A DNA stretch of 20,351 nucleotides from Acetobacteraceae bacterium (GTDB lineage Bacteria; Pseudomonadota; Alphaproteobacteria; Acetobacterales; Acetobacteraceae): positions 2,185 through 22,535 of the forward strand of contig DNXO01000021.1 in assembly GCA_003506895.1 (NCBI GenBank), written 5' to 3'. Numbering within the stretch: position 1 is the stretch's first letter; each line of letters opens with the position of its first letter. Position numbers and translations under genes: made by a program. Under the pieces are notes generated by a model. It saw nothing but the letters and a program-made list of their open reading frames with translations, was not told the DNA's origin and did no database searches. Positions 19,353 through 20,351 of the stretch are shown piece by piece.

Positions 19353-20351
19353 TCAATCACAGTGGCGATATTGACGAAAAAGGCTGACGCGAGCGGTCCG
19401 GTAGGGGCGGAACGGGCCGCACCGCAGCCACGCCAGCCCGATTAACGCCAGCCGGCGCACGTTAGGCGCGGCCTGGATCGAGCGCCGCAGCCAGCGCCAT
19501 CCGTCCCGTTGGCGACCATGGCGGATCAACTCCCGGCCGACCGCCCACGCGGTTTCGGCCCGCGCCCGCTGGCTAAGATCGCCGAGTCTGATTCGGCCGA
19601 TGCGTATAGCGATCGCCGGATTTTGGTAGATTGCCTCCAGTGCCGGCCGGTTGGCCGCTGGATCGGTCCCGCCCGCGAACAGCGCACTGCCAGGGCGCTC
19701 TCGCACGAACAGGATCGGTTCGGGAGAGCCAGTTCTCATGATGCGGTGGGAAGCTGCGATTACTTTCCCTGTCGTGGGGGGTGAAAGCCCGCCATCCGTG
19801 CCTCCGTTGGCCCGGAATGCCAAAAGGCGGGGATGCCGGGCCTTCGCCCGCCATGACGATAGCGGCTGGCACCATCGCTTCATCAGAATCAAAACGGGTG
19901 GTTCGGGCGACGGGATGCTGACGAATTCACCCAGCAAGGCGAGGCGGGTCCAATACTCCCAATCCTCGCCGTAACTCAGGTCGTGGCGGAACGGTCCCGC
20001 CGTTTCGACCGCCTCCCGCCGGATGAGCAGATGCCCGCCGTTGGCGAACAGATTCCGGGTCAGCAAGCGTTCCAGCAAGCAGCCATGAGCTGGCCGAGGC
20101 GCGAGATGCACGGACCCGTTGGGGCTGACGCGGGCGTAGCGACCACACGCGGCGACCGCCCACGGGGCGGCTTGGAGGGCGTCGGCCAGACGGGAAAGGG
20201 CGTGCGGCGCCAGCCAGTCGTCACCGTCCAGGAAAACAAAGCCGTCTGGCGGCCCGCCATTCTCATGGCCTGCCCGGTTCCGGCCAAGGATACGCGGCGA
20301 AATAAACGAATCGTTTGACGGAAGCTGTCGGCCTCTCATCGTCATGGCGGG
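19353..20351 (-). CDS. family 2 glycosyltransferase, 5'-truncated, with in-frame palindromic insertion
   Basis: At least 330 residues, open to the right edge. Part of the GT-A domain is visible: FVFLDGDDWLAPHAL holds the DxD-type metal site, ANGGHLLIRREAVETAGPF the acceptor loop, and YGEDWEYWTRLALLGEF the catalytic-base region. After SIPSPEP the sense stops for 61 residues (starting PVLILMKRW and ending GSPEP) and resumes at ILFVRERPGSALFAGG. The DNA shows a 175-bp palindromic element with an 8-bp target duplication at this point. The true N-terminal part lies outside, and residues before GRNRAGHENGG may belong to another element. The C-terminal region (GRELIRHGRQRDGWRWLRRS) looks like the TPR-like tail of such enzymes. 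Acts on surface glycans (inference); it may be inactive. Confidence 0.82.
   Translation of the reverse strand, partial: PAMTMRGRQLPSNDSFISPRILGRNRAGHENGGPPDGFVFLDGDDWLAPHALSRLADALQAAPWAVAACGRYARVSPNGSVHLAPRPAHGCLLERLLTRNLFANGGHLLIRREAVETAGPFRHDLSYGEDWEYWTRLALLGEFVSIPSPEPPVLILMKRWCQPLSSWRAKARHPRLLAFRANGGTDGGLSPPTTGKVIAASHRIMRTGSPEPILFVRERPGSALFAGGTDPAANRPALEAIYQNPAIAIRIGRIRLGDLSQRARAETAWAVGRELIRHGRQRDGWRWLRRSIQAAPNVRRLALIGLAWLRCGPFRPYRTARVSLFRQYRHCD
19717..19907 (-). mobile_element. 175-bp palindromic (MITE/RPE-like) element with 8-bp target duplications
   Basis: The element occupies about 19725-19899. It is flanked by GGTTCGGG at 19717-19724 and 19900-19907, the duplicated target. Its ends form an imperfect inverted repeat (TTCTGATGAAGCGATGG on one side, TTCTCATGATGCGGTGG on the other), and an inner arm pair (GTCATGGCGGGCGAAGG against GTCGTGGGGGGTGAAAG) continues the symmetry, with GGCCCGG/CCGGGCC at the centre. 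It has no coding capacity of its own. Total addition is 183 bp, 61 codons, without a stop in the host frame. Confidence 0.72.
20338..20351. repeat. edge of a probable second palindromic element
   Basis: The last 14 bases, ATCGTCATGGCGGG, are identical to a core segment of the element inside the GT2 gene (read there on the minus strand). The adjoining bases into the window are related but diverged. It is cut by the window edge, so only a hint can be given. Confidence 0.4.

Noticed and set aside
19328..19356. TTGACA over the GT2 stop as the -35 of the cold-shock promoter
   Set aside because: No -10 at 16-18 bp; the nearest TATGCC is 23 bp away. The adjacent GTTGG/CCAAC hairpin has no T-run.

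Overview
The window is GC-rich and gene-dense, and looks chromosomal and alphaproteobacterial. The best guess is Acetobacteraceae/Rhodospirillales, inferred from gene content and protein style (DUF2852 protein, overlapping yggT-DUF167-folD genes, tandem cold-shock genes, Acetobacteraceae-like glycosyltransferase fragments) and not from a marker-gene search. The left edge cuts the C-terminal part of 2-oxoglutarate dehydrogenase E1 and the right edge cuts the N-terminal part of a family 2 glycosyltransferase.

Layout. 1-2110 (-): sucA. 2358-3683 (-): a DUF2852 membrane protein and a TetR/WHG regulator, each preceded by a related palindrome, which suggests one small regulon. 3842-4750 (-): a secreted, very glycine-rich PEP-CTERM protein with a near-consensus sigma-54 promoter. 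4751-5216: non-coding, with that promoter, a strong minus-strand terminator that has no obvious gene, and an 18-bp tandem repeat. 5217-6666 (+): yggT, DUF167 and folD with overlapping stops and starts. 6758-8254 (+): a DHA2-type MFS exporter. 8264-8983 (-): birA. 9071-11054: a LysR regulator divergent from an SBF-like (YfeH-type) transporter. 11342-13428 (-): a TetA-like MFS protein and a LigI-like amidohydrolase overlapping by ATGA. 13688-14665 (+): cysK. 14843-16189 (+): an orphan Tat-secreted ABC solute-binding protein. 16241-16929 (-): a glycosyltransferase pseudogene with a large internal deletion. 16957-17541 (-): a glycine-zipper lipoprotein. 17680-18618 (-): a threonine-dehydratase-like PLP enzyme. 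18719-19198 (-): two tandem cold-shock proteins. 19353-20351 (-): a GT2 gene interrupted in frame by a palindromic element.

Most of the genes are housekeeping or common accessory genes. The novelty is in small DNA elements. A 175-bp imperfect palindrome with 8-bp target duplications sits in frame inside the GT2 gene and adds 61 codons without a stop. Two 35-bp palindromes with the same arms lie just downstream of cysK and of the solute-binding protein gene. A 24-bp hairpin unit is duplicated before the DHA2 exporter. Together they suggest a genome carrying several families of small palindromic repeats. The regulatory signals worth testing are the sigma-54/PEP-CTERM promoter, the paired TetR operators, a full CtrA-type box and an orphan terminator. 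No CRISPR array, tRNA, rRNA, prophage or complete insertion sequence was seen.
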